A DNA stretch of 64,000 nt from Candidatus Binatia bacterium (GCA_026004195.1 BPIQ01000003.1:124001-188000); one strand, 5' to 3'; counted from the first letter of the stretch, positions 26,812 through 36,481 are shown. Made by a program: numbers and translations. Notes: generated by a model from the letters alone, not told the origin.

Positions 26812-27209
26812 ACTCTCGGCTCCAGCGCTCGCGCAGCCGGCGAAGATCCCGCCGTTCTTTTTTCGTGGGGCGACCCGCGGCCCTGAGCGCGGCGAGCTCC
26901 CGTCGTTCGCGCCGTTCCGAGGCGGCCCGCTCGCGGCGCTCGAGGCTCTCGGGCGTTTCCTCGTAGAGTGCCGCGGCCTCGCTGGCGGGCCCTCGCCGCA
27001 CGGCGAGGCCGCGGACGACCACGGTCCACACGTCCTCGCCGCGGCGGATCTCGAGCACGTCTCCCACGGCGACTGGCTTTGCCGGGCTTCGTCCGCGCCC
27101 CGTCGCAGCGGACCTTGCCGCCCTCGACGGCATCCGCCGCTTCCGACCGCGTGCGGAAAAACCGTGCAGCCCAGAGCCAGCGGTCGAGTCGGACCTTTCC
27201 TTCCCTCAC
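26793..27209 (-). CDS. hslR: Hsp15/HslR-like S4-domain protein, frame-broken
   Basis: Starts GTG at 27209: GKVRLDRWLWAARFFRTRSE then AADAVEGGKVRCDGARTKPG, the S4 RNA-binding fold of Hsp15, which rescues stalled 50S subunits carrying nascent chains. At 27078-27080 AAA stands where AA would continue as KPVAVGDVLEIRRGEDVWTV in the second frame, followed by the Arg/Lys/Glu-rich tail ETPESLERRERAASERRERR. One extra A restores the family. Even then no stop appears until inside the SDR gene in that frame, so a second indel near the end is possible. It is the last gene of a minus-strand unit with coaW and the acetyltransferase. Confidence 0.75.
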   Translation of the reverse strand: MREGKVRLDRWLWAARFFRTRSEAADAVEGGKVRCDGARTKPGKASRRGRRARDPPRRGRVDRGRPRPRRAARARQRGRGTLRGNAREPRAPRAGRLGTARTTGARRAQGRGSPHEKRTAGSSPAARALEPRVHSGVT

Positions 27210-27222
27210 CGTCGGGCGCTCC

Positions 27223-28053
27223 CTATCCGCCGCTCGGCGCGTCTTCTTCTTCGGCGAGGCTTTGCGCGGCCCCGATGGCCGTCGCGAACTCGGCGTGTGG
27301 CGGGATCACGAAATCCCAGGAGAGCAGTGCCTGCGTGGATCGCAGGCGTTCGACGACGGGACGCACGCGGAGAAGCTTTCCGGTGAGCACGATGCGCGAG
27401 TGCCCGAAAGCACGGGCACCGAGCACGCTCAGGGAGAGGATCACCTCGGCGACCATGTTCACGAGGGCGCGCGCCTTGTCTTCCGGACTCGCGTCGGCGG
27501 CGATCTTGCCGAAGTTGCTCGCCGTAGCTTCGGCCGGAAGGTTCCCGACGGGGCCGCCGGTGATGTCTCCCACCGTGAGGTCCACCCGGGAGAGGTCCCC
27601 GCGTGCGGCGAGCCGCTCGATCGTCTCGAGCTGGCTCACCTGGAGAAGATGCCGCGAGAGCCCGAGAAGCGTTCCCCCGCCCACACCCGTCCCACCGACG
27701 TGTTCGATGGCCCTTCCCCGAACGGAGACGAGCGCCGTACCCGTGCCCATCGAGACGACGAGTGCTTCGGAGGCACCCGCGCACAGCGCTCCTCCGCGGC
27801 CGATGGCCCGGATCTCGTCCACCTTGCGGACGGGGATGCCGAGAAGTTCGCTCCCGAGCCGCCGGGCCCCACCCCCCGTCGCCGCCACGGCCTCGATTTC
27901 CGAGAGCCTCTTCCCGTAGACGCTCACGAGCTTCCCCAGCGCGCCCGCGGCCGCGGCAAGGGGATCGTTGGCCTCGACGCTCACCACCCCGACTTCCTCG
28001 CCGAGGAAAACCGCGTCCGTCGTCGAGCCGCCGATGTCGATTCCCACGATCAC
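27223..28053 (-). CDS. coaW: type II pantothenate kinase (CoaW-like)
   Basis: 276 residues with the ASKHA fold: phosphate-1 loop GIDIGGSTTDAVFL, SMGTGTALVSV, and VGGTGVGGGTLLGL. This pattern (DIGGSTTD plus MGTGT) is that of type II pantothenate kinases, which start coenzyme A synthesis. GTG start at 28053 overlaps the stop of the upstream gene as GTGA. It probably supplies 4'-phosphopantothenate. A related BadF-type ATPase is the alternative. Confidence 0.8.
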   Translation of the reverse strand: MIVGIDIGGSTTDAVFLGEEVGVVSVEANDPLAAAAGALGKLVSVYGKRLSEIEAVAATGGGARRLGSELLGIPVRKVDEIRAIGRGGALCAGASEALVVSMGTGTALVSVRGRAIEHVGGTGVGGGTLLGLSRHLLQVSQLETIERLAARGDLSRVDLTVGDITGGPVGNLPAEATASNFGKIAADASPEDKARALVNMVAEVILSLSVLGARAFGHSRIVLTGKLLRVRPVVERLRSTQALLSWDFVIPPHAEFATAIGAAQSLAEEEDAPSGG

Positions 28054-29267
28054 GGACAACCTTCCCCTCGCGCGACGAGGTCCTTCCGGAACACCGCGAC
28101 TTTGCGCTTGCGCCCGGCGTCGTAGCCTTCCCACTTCGCCCGCGGGACGTCCTCGGGTCCGACTCGCCGGAAGCCCTCGCGCTCGAAGAACGCCTGGGCC
28201 CTCTCGGCAGCCGTACAAGCGAAGAGGTAGGCGAGCCCCCGGCTCCTGGCTTCCTTTTCGACGAAACCGAGGAGCTTGTGGCCCACCCCTTCCCCGTGGA
28301 ACCTCGTGATCGTGTAGAGCGCCACGACCTCCCCGGCCTTCTCTTCCACGTAGGGTTCCGTCCGGAGGCCGCAGATCCCGGCGAGATGGTTTCCGCCGAT
28401 CGTGGCCCCGTAGCCCTGGAAGAGGATTTCCGCGATTTCCTCGGACGAGCGCTCCTTGAGAAACCCCTCGCGTTGCCCCCGCTCGACGAGCCTGCGCACC
28501 TCGTCGAACTGGTCGATGCCGAGCGGCCCCACGCGGCAGTAGTCTTCCTTCGTGAACAGAGTTCCCGAGCCTTCGTAGGTGAAAAGTTCCCGCTCGAGTC
28601 CGTCGAGCGAGCAGAGGTTGACGGCCGCGATGCCCTCCTCGAGGGCCAGTCGCACCGCTTCGAGCGTGGCCCGGCGGGCGCCGAGCCCCATCTGTTCGGC
28701 TTCGCCGGGACGCAAGAGCGCCTCGAGCATGGCGAGGTCGAGAAACGAGAACTTCCTTCCCTGCGCGGTCCGGATGCCCCCTTCTCGCTCGCAGAAAACG
28801 ACCTTCCGAATGCCGAGCCGGCGAGCGACCCGAACCGCACACCCGGGCAGCTCTCCGCTTTCGCTCCCCAGCACCGCCACCGAAAACCGGGTCTCCCCGA
28901 GAACCGACCAGAGCGCCCGGAGCGACTCCTCGGGAAGATCCGGTTCGAGGACGCGGAACGCCTCGGGAGGCGTTTCGCCGCGCGGAAACAGTAGCGCGGC
29001 CCGTTCCGCGCCCGGCCACGGGCGCCCCCTGAGCCCCTCGAGGATTTCGCGGGGCTCCTCGCCGCCGGTCGCCCCCACCAGAAGAAGAAGCCGGGTCGAA
29101 TTCTCGAAAAGCTCCCGGGCGAGTCGCACGAGGAGCGACACGCCCGCCCCTTCCCCGAGAAGAGCCCAGGGCACGACGAGAGCGAGCGTCTTCCCCCGGA
29201 ATTCGTCGAGGTAGAACTCTTTCTCGAGGAAGAGCTCTTCGCGAGCTCCGGCCGCGGTGGACGCCAT
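28050..29267 (-). CDS. N-acetylglutamate synthase-like protein (amino-acid-kinase fold plus GNAT)
   Basis: 405 residues. N-terminal about 250 residues resemble the amino-acid kinase fold of ArgA/ArgB (DEFRGKTLALVVPWALLGEG, LCSLDGLERELFTYEGSGTL). The C-terminal about 150 residues are a GNAT acetyltransferase with the acetyl-CoA loop HGEGVGHKLLGFVEKEARSR and the tail FEREGFRRVG. That domain order matches bacterial N-acetylglutamate synthase, the first arginine step. The kinase active-site residues look degenerate, as usual in synthase-only enzymes. ATG at 29267; the much longer upstream opening is antisense. It overlaps coaW by four bases, and no other arg gene is nearby. Confidence 0.72.
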   Translation of the reverse strand: MASTAAGAREELFLEKEFYLDEFRGKTLALVVPWALLGEGAGVSLLVRLARELFENSTRLLLLVGATGGEEPREILEGLRGRPWPGAERAALLFPRGETPPEAFRVLEPDLPEESLRALWSVLGETRFSVAVLGSESGELPGCAVRVARRLGIRKVVFCEREGGIRTAQGRKFSFLDLAMLEALLRPGEAEQMGLGARRATLEAVRLALEEGIAAVNLCSLDGLERELFTYEGSGTLFTKEDYCRVGPLGIDQFDEVRRLVERGQREGFLKERSSEEIAEILFQGYGATIGGNHLAGICGLRTEPYVEEKAGEVVALYTITRFHGEGVGHKLLGFVEKEARSRGLAYLFACTAAERAQAFFEREGFRRVGPEDVPRAKWEGYDAGRKRKVAVFRKDLVARGEGCP

Positions 29268-29366
29268 CACCCGTTTTTTTAGCACAAAGAAACCCCGCGC
29301 GACGAAAGCCGCCTTTTTTCCGGAACGACGCCGCGCTAAGGTCGGGCCCCCGAGGAGGAGCAACCC

Positions 29367-30509
29367 GTGACGAAGAGTATCGAGCCGTTCAGGGTCGAAG
29401 TCGCCGAGGAAGAGCTCGCGGACCTCCGGTCCAGGCTCCGCGCCACCCGCTGGCCCGACCGGGAGGTCGTCCCCGACTGGTCGCAGGGCGTGCCTCTCGC
29501 CTACATGCAGGAGGTCTGCGCGTACTGGGCCGAGCGGTACGACTGGCGGGCACGCGAGGCCCGGCTCAACTCGTTTCCGCAGTTCCGGACGGAAATCGAC
29601 GGGCTCGGGATTCACTTTCTCCACGTTCGCTCTCCTCACGAGGGAGCCCTTCCCCTCCTCCTGACCCACGGCTGGCCGGGCTCGGTCGTGGAGTTCCTGG
29701 GCGTGATCCCTCCGCTCGTCGACCCGACCCGGGACGGTGGCGACGCGCGCGACGCCTTCCACGTCGTGGCCCCTTCGCTCCCCGGCTACGCGTTCTCCGA
29801 CAAGCCGCGGGAGCCCGGCTGGGGCGTGGAGCGCATCGCGAGAGCATGGCGCACTCTCATGGAACGGCTCGGCTACGAACGCTACGTCGCCCAGGGCGGG
29901 GACTGGGGCTCCATGGTCACGACGGCGCTCGCGCAAGAGGACCCCGAGCACTGCGTGGCGATCCACCTGAACATGCCCGTGGCGATCCCCGACCCCGAGT
30001 CCATGTCGGACCTCACCGATTTCGAAAAAGCGGCCCTCGAGTCGCTCCAGCACTACAACGACTGGGAATCGGGCTACTCGAAACTGCAGAGCACGCGCCC
30101 GCAGACCCTCGGTTACGCGCTCGTCGACTCGCCCGCCGGACAGGCCGCGTGGATTCTCGAGAAATTCTGGGCGTGGACGGACTCGGGGGGGCATCCCGAG
30201 AACGTGATCTCGCGCGACGACCTTCTCGACAACGTCATGCTCTACTGGGTCACCCGCAGCGCCGCCTCGTCGGCTCGACTTTACTGGGAGAGCTTCCGAA
30301 ACCCGAAACTCGACCCCGTCGACACACCGACCGGCTGCAGCATCTTTCCGAAAGAAATCCTCCGCACCTCTCGCCGCTGGGCGGAGCGGCGCTTTCGGAA
30401 TCTCGTGTACTGGAACGAGCTCCCGAAGGGGGGGCACTTCGCGGCTTTCGAACAGCCCGGTCTCTTCGTCCAGGAGCTGCGGGCCTGCTTCCGGGCCTTC
30501 CGGCGATAA
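29367..30509 (+). CDS. epoxide hydrolase, microsomal type
   Basis: 380 residues. The N-terminal EHN domain (FRVEVAEEELADLRSRLRAT) precedes an alpha/beta hydrolase fold with oxyanion motif HGWPGS (101-106), nucleophile Asp179 in GGDWGS and catalytic His in KGGHFAAFE. It opens epoxides to diols. No signal peptide. GTG start with GAGGAGGAG upstream. Divergent from the acetyltransferase gene. Confidence 0.92.
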   Translation: MTKSIEPFRVEVAEEELADLRSRLRATRWPDREVVPDWSQGVPLAYMQEVCAYWAERYDWRAREARLNSFPQFRTEIDGLGIHFLHVRSPHEGALPLLLTHGWPGSVVEFLGVIPPLVDPTRDGGDARDAFHVVAPSLPGYAFSDKPREPGWGVERIARAWRTLMERLGYERYVAQGGDWGSMVTTALAQEDPEHCVAIHLNMPVAIPDPESMSDLTDFEKAALESLQHYNDWESGYSKLQSTRPQTLGYALVDSPAGQAAWILEKFWAWTDSGGHPENVISRDDLLDNVMLYWVTRSAASSARLYWESFRNPKLDPVDTPTGCSIFPKEILRTSRRWAERRFRNLVYWNELPKGGHFAAFEQPGLFVQELRACFRAFRR

Positions 30510-30517
30510 ACGGGGCT

Positions 30518-31816
30518 TCAGTCCACGCTGAAGGGATTGGCGAGCAGGATCGTCTCCTCGCGGCGGGGCCCGACGGAAACGAGAATGACCCGCGTTCCCG
30601 TGAGCTCTTCGAGCCGCTGGATGTAACGCCGGGCGTTGCGGGGCAACTCGTCCAGCGTCCTTGCGCCGGTGATGGGTTCTTTCCAGCCGGGGTGTTCCTC
30701 GTAGACCGGCACCATCTCCCGGACCACCCTGGCACGCGCGGGGAACTCTTCGTAGCGCCGTCCCTCGTGCTCGTAGGCCACGCAAATGCGAATCGGGTCG
30801 ATGCCCGTGAGCACGTCGAGCTTGGTGAGCGCGAGTGCCGTCATCCCGTTGAGCCGCACGGCCTGCCGCACGACGACCGCGTCGAACCAGCCGCAGCGCC
30901 GCGGGCGGCCCGTCGTGGCACCGTATTCGTCCCCGTCGCGGCGCAGCCTCTCCCCGAGCTCGTCCCGGCATTCCGTCGGGAAGGGTCCCGACCCCACACG
31001 GGTGGTGTAGGCTTTGGCGATCCCCACCACGGTCGTGATCCGGCCCGGAGCCACGCCGGCTCCGGTGCAGGCGGCCGCGGCCACGGTGTTCGAGGAGGTC
31101 ACGAAGGGGTACGTCCCGTGGTCGACGTCGAGCATCGTGCCCTGCGCTCCCTCGAAAAGAACCCGTTTGCCCTGCCGCAGCACCCGATCGAGGTAGGCGC
31201 TCGTGTCGGTGACGAGCCCCGCGAGCTTCTCGCGGTAGCGGAGGTAGCGCTCCCGGATCGTCTCGAAGTCGAGCGCGTCCGAGCCCAGGACCGAACTCAG
31301 GTAGGCGTTTTTCTCCCGCAGCGTGCGCCGGAGCTGCTCCTCGAACGTCTCGTCGTCGAGGAGGTCGGCGAAGCGCAGTCCCGCGCGTGCCATCTTGTCT
31401 TCGTAGGCCGGCCCGATCCCCCGGCCGGTCGTACCGATCATCCCCTCGCCGCGGAGCCGCTCGCGGGCCTGATCGATGGCCCGGTGGTAGGGCATGATCA
31501 GATGCGCCCGGTCGCTCACCTTCAGGCGCGAGAGGTCCGCGAGATAACCGCGTGCCTGGAGCCGTTCGATTTCCTCGAGGAGGACCTCCGGGTCCACCAC
31601 CACGCCGTTGCCGATCACGCACACGGTACCCTCGCGCAGAACGCCGGAAGGAACCAGGTGGAGGACCAGGGGCTCGTCCCCTACCACCAGCGTGTGTCCG
31701 GCGTTGTTCCCTCCCTGGAAGCGCACGACCACGTCCGCGTACTCGGTGAAGATGTCGACGACCTTCCCCTTGCCTTCGTCGCCCCACTGGGCCCCGACCA
31801 CGACCGCGACAGGCAT
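30518..31816 (-). CDS. purA: adenylosuccinate synthetase
   Basis: 432 residues. GAQWGDEGKGKVVDIFTEYA holds the catalytic Asp and P-loop, NNAGHTLV the catalytic His, then GTTGRGIGPAYEDK and TKLDVLTG (GTP/guanine site). It converts IMP and aspartate to adenylosuccinate with GTP. Standard length. The ATG lies 8 bases after the serA stop, so it is the end of a serA-purA unit. Confidence 0.97.
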   Translation of the reverse strand: MPVAVVVGAQWGDEGKGKVVDIFTEYADVVVRFQGGNNAGHTLVVGDEPLVLHLVPSGVLREGTVCVIGNGVVVDPEVLLEEIERLQARGYLADLSRLKVSDRAHLIMPYHRAIDQARERLRGEGMIGTTGRGIGPAYEDKMARAGLRFADLLDDETFEEQLRRTLREKNAYLSSVLGSDALDFETIRERYLRYREKLAGLVTDTSAYLDRVLRQGKRVLFEGAQGTMLDVDHGTYPFVTSSNTVAAAACTGAGVAPGRITTVVGIAKAYTTRVGSGPFPTECRDELGERLRRDGDEYGATTGRPRRCGWFDAVVVRQAVRLNGMTALALTKLDVLTGIDPIRICVAYEHEGRRYEEFPARARVVREMVPVYEEHPGWKEPITGARTLDELPRNARRYIQRLEELTGTRVILVSVGPRREETILLANPFSVD

Positions 31817-31824
31817 CCCGCACC

Positions 31825-33417
31825 TCAGAGGGAAATCAGCCGCGCCGAGACCACCTGCGGGAGGCGTCTCACCTCGGCCAGCACGCTTTCCGGCACGGGC
31901 TCGTCGACGTGGACGAGCGAGATCGCCATCCCTCCGACCTGCTCGCGGCCGAGCTCGAGACGGGCGATGTTGATCTGCGCGCGTCCGAGAATCGTGCCCA
32001 CGGCACCGACGACACCCGGGACGTCCCGGTTGTGGAGGAGCAGGATGTGCCCTTCGGGCACGGCTTCGAGGTAGAAGCCGTCGATCTTGACCAAACGGGC
32101 TACGTTCCGTCCGAAGATCGCGCCCGCGACCTCGTGCGACTCCCGGGTCGTGCGGACCCGCACCGTCACGAGGTTCTGGTAACCCTTGGGCTGCGTCGTT
32201 CTCTCCTCGCGCACTTCGATGCCCCGCTCTCGCGCGAGGTGGGGCGCGTTCACGTAGTTGACGGTCCCGCTCTCGACGATCCGCGAGAGAAAACCGAAAA
32301 GGACGGAAAGGGTGATCGGCGCCACGTTGTACTCGGCCACTTCCCCGGCGTACTCCACCGTGACCTCGCGGGGGGCTCCCTGGAGGAGCTGCGCCTGGAA
32401 GCGCCCGAGGATCTCCCCGAGCCTGAGGTACGGGGAGAGCACCTCGAGCAACTCCGCACTGATCGAGGGCACGTTGACGGCGTTCTGGATGACGCCCTCG
32501 GTCAGGTATTCGACGATCTGTTTCGCTACCGCCACGGCGACGTTCACCTGAGCCTCGTCCGTCGCGGCACCGAGATGCGGCGTGGCGATCACCTGCTCGA
32601 GCTGGAGCAGCGGATGGTCGGGAGGCGGAGGCTCCTGCGCGAACACGTCGAGTGCCGCACCCGCGACCACACCGGAGCGAATCGCACGCGCGAGCGCGTC
32701 CTCGTCCACGATGCCACCCCGGGCACAGTTCACGATCCGGACCCCTCGCTTCATCTTCGCGAAGGCCTCCTCGCCGATGAGCCCCCGGGTCTCCTCGGTC
32801 AGCGGCGTGTGGATCGAGATGAAATCCGCGGTCGCGAGCAACTCGTCGAGCTCGCAGAGGTGGACCCCGAGACGGGCCGCGGTCTCCGGAGGTGTGTACG
32901 GGTCGTAGGCGACCACGCGCATCTTGAGGCCCTGCGCGCGTTCGGCGACGAGTTTTCCGATGTTGCCGAGACCGACGATGCCGAGGACTTTGTTGCACAC
33001 TTCGGTACCCACGAAACGACCCCGTTCCCAACGCCCTGCCTTCAAGGAGGCGACCGCTTGCGGAATGGAGCGGGCCGACGCGAGAAGAAGGGCGAGGGCG
33101 TGCTCGGCCGTCGTCACGTTGTTCCCCCCGGGCGTGTTCATGACCACGATCCCCCGGGACGTGGCGGCAGCGACGTCGATGTTGTCCACGCCGATGCCCG
33201 CCCTGCCGATGACGCGTAGCGAGCGCGCCCTTTCGAGCACCTCGGCCGTCACCTTGGTACCGCTGCGCACCACGAGAGCATGGTACGGCTCGATCCGCTC
33301 GGCCAACTCCTTCGGCCCGAGTCCCTCGACCTCGTCCACCTCGATCTCCGGGTGGGAGCGGAGGATTTCCAGCCCTTGCGGAGCGAGGCGGTCGGAAACC
33401 AGCACCCGGTACGCCAT
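31825..33417 (-). CDS. serA: D-3-phosphoglycerate dehydrogenase
   Basis: 530 residues, the long (type I) SerA. Substrate- and NAD-binding domain with VIGRAGIGVDNIDVAAATSR, the Rossmann loop GIVGLGNIGKLVAERAQG, catalytic NCARGGIVDEDAL and HLGAATDEAQ. An allosteric-substrate-binding domain and a C-terminal ACT domain follow (HNRDVPGVVGAVGTILGRAQ), where serine would inhibit. It commits 3-phosphoglycerate to serine. The aminotransferase gene precedes it by 6 bases. Confidence 0.96.
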   Translation of the reverse strand: MAYRVLVSDRLAPQGLEILRSHPEIEVDEVEGLGPKELAERIEPYHALVVRSGTKVTAEVLERARSLRVIGRAGIGVDNIDVAAATSRGIVVMNTPGGNNVTTAEHALALLLASARSIPQAVASLKAGRWERGRFVGTEVCNKVLGIVGLGNIGKLVAERAQGLKMRVVAYDPYTPPETAARLGVHLCELDELLATADFISIHTPLTEETRGLIGEEAFAKMKRGVRIVNCARGGIVDEDALARAIRSGVVAGAALDVFAQEPPPPDHPLLQLEQVIATPHLGAATDEAQVNVAVAVAKQIVEYLTEGVIQNAVNVPSISAELLEVLSPYLRLGEILGRFQAQLLQGAPREVTVEYAGEVAEYNVAPITLSVLFGFLSRIVESGTVNYVNAPHLARERGIEVREERTTQPKGYQNLVTVRVRTTRESHEVAGAIFGRNVARLVKIDGFYLEAVPEGHILLLHNRDVPGVVGAVGTILGRAQINIARLELGREQVGGMAISLVHVDEPVPESVLAEVRRLPQVVSARLISL

Positions 33418-33423
33418 ACCTCT

Positions 33424-34572
33424 CTACTCGGGAAGAGCCTCGAGCAGCACCTCCTCGGCGGCCGCGACTCCGCGCCCGAGCTCGATCGGGTGCCCGAAGT
33501 GCCGGAGGGCCATCTCGAGAGCCGCGACCGCCACGACGACGTCGAAGGCCCCTACGTACCCGAGGTGCGCGATCCGGACGATCTTGCCGCGGAGCCGGTC
33601 CTGCCCTCCGGCAAAAGTGACGCCCATGCGGTCTCGGAGGTACGAAACCAGCCGCCGCCCGTCCACACCGCCCGGAACGTAGATGCCCGTGGCTGCGGGG
33701 CTCGGGTGGTCCGGTGCCAGGAGCTCGAGCCCGAGCGCCCGGGCGGCCGCTCGTGTCGCACGCGCGTTCCGCTCGTGCCGGGCGAAGACCCTCTCGAGCC
33801 CTTCCTCCTCGATCATCGTCAGGGCCTCGTGCAACCCGACGACGAGGGAAATCGCCGGGGTCCAGGCCGTCGTTCCCTCCGCGAGGGCTTTTCTTTCGCG
33901 TGCCAGGTCGAAGTAGAACCGCGGCAACCGTGCCGACTCGGCTCTCTTCCAGGCTCGCGCGCTCAACGCCACGAAGGCGAGCCCGGGAGGAAGCATGAGC
34001 GCCTTCTGCGACCCGGTGACCAGAACGTCGATGCCCCAGCGGTCCATGGGTAGCTCCGTCACCCCCACGGCCGTGATCCCGTCCACCAGGAGAAGCACGT
34101 CGCGCCGGCGGGTTTTCTCGGCGACCTCGCGGACGGGGTGGAGGACGGTCGTCGAGGTCTCGCTCGCCTGCAGGAGAACCGCGCGGATGTCCGGGTTTTT
34201 CTCGAGGGCCTGCTCCACCAGCGCAGGGTCGACGGCCCTTCCCCACTCGACGCGGATCTCTTCGACCTGGACTCCGTACGCCTGGCAGATCCTCGTCCAC
34301 CGCTCCCCGAACTTGCCGCCGTTCACGACGAGTGCGCGCTCGCCGGGCGAGAGCGTGTTCGTCACGGCCGCTTCCATGGCTCCCGTGCCCGAGGAGGCGA
34401 GAACCAGGACGTCCTGCTCGGTCCCGAAAAGCTTCTTCAGCGACGCCTGGACCTCCTCGAGAATGCGGGTGAATTGCGGCGTCCGATGATGGAAAAGGGG
34501 GCGGGAGAGTGCTTGGAGGACGCGCTCGGGAACCGGGGTGGGACCCGGCGCGAGAAGGTAATGTTTGATCAT
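33424..34572 (-). CDS. class V aminotransferase, alanine-glyoxylate/serine type
   Basis: 382 residues, PLP-dependent. The catalytic Lys is in GSQKALMLPPGLAF; other markers are LLAPGPTPVPERVLQAL, HHRTPQF, ASSGTGAMEAAVTN and LVDGITAVG. The family exchanges amino groups between alanine, serine or phosphoserine and glyoxylate or pyruvate. Placed directly ahead of serA, it most likely acts as the phosphoserine aminotransferase, since class V enzymes replace SerC in several lineages; this is inference from context. ATG at 34572 with AGGAA upstream. Confidence 0.9.
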   Translation of the reverse strand: MIKHYLLAPGPTPVPERVLQALSRPLFHHRTPQFTRILEEVQASLKKLFGTEQDVLVLASSGTGAMEAAVTNTLSPGERALVVNGGKFGERWTRICQAYGVQVEEIRVEWGRAVDPALVEQALEKNPDIRAVLLQASETSTTVLHPVREVAEKTRRRDVLLLVDGITAVGVTELPMDRWGIDVLVTGSQKALMLPPGLAFVALSARAWKRAESARLPRFYFDLARERKALAEGTTAWTPAISLVVGLHEALTMIEEEGLERVFARHERNARATRAAARALGLELLAPDHPSPAATGIYVPGGVDGRRLVSYLRDRMGVTFAGGQDRLRGKIVRIAHLGYVGAFDVVVAVAALEMALRHFGHPIELGRGVAAAEEVLLEALPE

Positions 34573-34739
34573 CCCGTTCCTACGCTCCGGCGCGATTGCG
34601 GCCGTCGAGTGGCCGACGATCCCGACGCCACGCGCACACCGCCTCCCCTCCCGGGTACGAAATTCGGTCCGAGCGAGTCGGCCATCGAACCTGGTGCCCC
34701 GGGGAGTCAACGAACCGGATCTTCACGTCCGTCGAATTC

Positions 34740-35309
34740 TCAGCGGCGCTCTCCGCCTTGGATCAAGGTCATGAATTCTTGCCTGGTCTCGTGGTGGGTC
34801 CGAAACTCGCCGAGCATCGCGCTCGTGACGACCACCGAGTTCTGTTTCTCGACCCCTCGCATCCTCATGCACAGGTGTTCGGCCTTGAGCACCACGCCCA
34901 CCCCGAGAGGGTCGAGCTCGTCCATGAGCATGTTGGCGATCTGGGTCGTGAGCCGCTCCTGCACCTGCAACCTCCGGGCGTAGACCTCGACGAGCCGCGC
35001 GAGCTTGCTGATTCCGACGATCTTGTGCCGTGGGATGTAGGCGACGTAGGCCTTTCCGAAAAAGGGCAAAATGTGGTGTTCGCAGAGCGAGAAGAAATCG
35101 AGGTCTCGCAGGACGATCATCTCCTGGTAGTCTTCGCTGAAAAGCGCGCCGTTGAAGACCGACCGCGGATCTTCGCGGTAGCCCCGCGTAAGGTAAGCGA
35201 GCGAGCGCGCGACGCGCGAAGGGGTTTTCTGGAGCCCTTCCCGCTCCGGGTCTTCCCCGAGCGCGCGCAGAATCGTCCGAACGGCGTCTTCGAGTTCGAC
35301 CGTGCTCAT
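34740..35309 (-). CDS. folE: GTP cyclohydrolase I
   Basis: 189 residues. [17 protein letters not shown], the zinc ligands in [20 protein letters not shown], and [20 protein letters not shown] are diagnostic; the second half carries the GTP site ([12 protein letters not shown]). It starts tetrahydrofolate, and in queuosine producers also the deazapurine pathway, synthesis. queE is 3 kb away on the same strand. The ATG at 35309 follows AGGAAAG; the upstream GTG-type extension is not family-like. Confidence 0.96.
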   Translation of the reverse strand: MSTVELEDAVRTILRALGEDPEREGLQKTPSRVARSLAYLTRGYREDPRSVFNGALFSEDYQEMIVLRDLDFFSLCEHHILPFFGKAYVAYIPRHKIVGISKLARLVEVYARRLQVQERLTTQIANMLMDELDPLGVGVVLKAEHLCMRMRGVEKQNSVVVTSAMLGEFRTHHETRQEFMTLIQGGERR

Positions 35310-35364
35310 CGGTCTTTCCTGGGCCCGCGCGTAAAATGGACCCAAAGCCGTCTTCAGGCAAGGT

Positions 35365-36399
35365 TCAGCGGCCGCGCTTTTCGACCGCTTTGACCTTCTG
35401 GTACTTGCGGTAGTCGTACCCCGTCGCCATGGCCATCAGCATGGGCTCCATCCCGCCTTCCCGCTCGCGACGGAGGATACGCAACCGGTCGAAAAACTCC
35501 TGGAAGTCCTTGTTGATCCGTTCGCGCTCGTCCATGGGGTGCAAAAAGAAGTCCTGAAGTCGCGTCACGGTGAACCGAAAGGCCGAAAAGCGAAGTTCGT
35601 TCGGAAAGGCATCCCATTCGGCGAGCGAAAGCGTCCGGAGCCCTTCGTATCCGGCCATCAGGGCTTCGAACCTCTTCAGCACGTAGCGGCCGCCCACGAA
35701 GCAGAGCGCGTTGACCGCCGTGGCGAGGTCGAAAATGAACTTCCCCCGGGAGGCTGCCTCGAAATCCAGCACGGCAACGACCTTTTCACCCTTGAAAAGA
35801 AGGTTGTCCGCGAAAAGGTCGCCGTGGATGATCCCCTTGGGGAGCTTGCCCTCGAGGTAGTGCGAGAGGTACTCCACCTCCTCGTCCAGGATCCGGATGA
35901 TTTTTTTGAGGTAGTGGGGAAGCCGGGCCCGAACGTCGCGATAAATTTCCGCGACCCTCTCGAAACTGAACCGGTTTTCGATTCCTTTCTTGTAGTTCTT
36001 GCCGACCAGGTGTAGCTCCCCCAGGACTCGGCCCACCTGCTCGAGATGGCCCGGGGTGAGGCGCTCCGCGGGAATTTGCCGTCCGTCCACGTAGCGATAC
36101 ATGGAGAGCGAACGGCCGTCGAATTCGCGCGAGTAGCGGCCTTTCCGGTCCGCCAAAGGCGCGGGGCAGGGAAAGCCGTGCTTTTTCAGGAAGAGAAGAA
36201 GGTCGATTTCGCGCTTTACTTCGAGCTCGCTCTTTACCTCGTCGATCCTGAGTAGGAATTTCCCCTTGGTGGTCTCGATCAGATAGTGCGTGTTCACCGA
36301 CCCCTCGGGGATACCCCGAACCCCTGTGACCCGAGGTAGCCCGTACTCCTCTGCGACGGCGCTGATTTCCTTCTTCGAGAGAATGGTATAGACGGCCAT
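35365..36399 (-). CDS. homoserine kinase-like phosphotransferase (ThrB2/aminoglycoside phosphotransferase fold)
   Basis: 344 residues. The choline/aminoglycoside kinase fold is clear from [16 protein letters not shown] (catalytic loop) and [19 protein letters not shown] (metal-binding). [20 protein letters not shown] at the N-terminus resembles the fructosamine-kinase-like homoserine kinases (ThrB2). No other threonine gene is adjacent, so the substrate remains open. A strong promoter with a palindromic spacer lies 42 bases upstream. Codon use looks slightly less GC-rich than neighbours (many AAG/TTT). Confidence 0.72.
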   Translation of the reverse strand: MAVYTILSKKEISAVAEEYGLPRVTGVRGIPEGSVNTHYLIETTKGKFLLRIDEVKSELEVKREIDLLLFLKKHGFPCPAPLADRKGRYSREFDGRSLSMYRYVDGRQIPAERLTPGHLEQVGRVLGELHLVGKNYKKGIENRFSFERVAEIYRDVRARLPHYLKKIIRILDEEVEYLSHYLEGKLPKGIIHGDLFADNLLFKGEKVVAVLDFEAASRGKFIFDLATAVNALCFVGGRYVLKRFEALMAGYEGLRTLSLAEWDAFPNELRFSAFRFTVTRLQDFFLHPMDERERINKDFQEFFDRLRILRREREGGMEPMLMAMATGYDYRKYQKVKAVEKRGR

Positions 36400-36440
36400 C
36401 CTGGATTGCCCGGTCCCCAAAAAAGAAAGAAACTCGCCAA

Positions 36441-36470
36441 CTTATAGGCGATATCGCCCGAGCAAGTCAA
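36441..36470 (-). promoter_or_regulatory. promoter with a palindromic spacer
   Basis: Minus strand: TTGACT (36465-36470), an 18-base spacer, and TATAAG (36441-36446). The spacer holds a perfect 12-base palindrome GGCGATATCGCC at 36447-36458, well placed as an operator. Confidence 0.7.
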
Positions 36471-36481
36471 GTGAAAGGGGG

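Noticed and set aside
28050-31823. Very long minus-strand frame joined to the acetyltransferase gene
   Set aside because: Above 29267 it is antisense to the epoxide hydrolase gene and then lies out of frame with purA.
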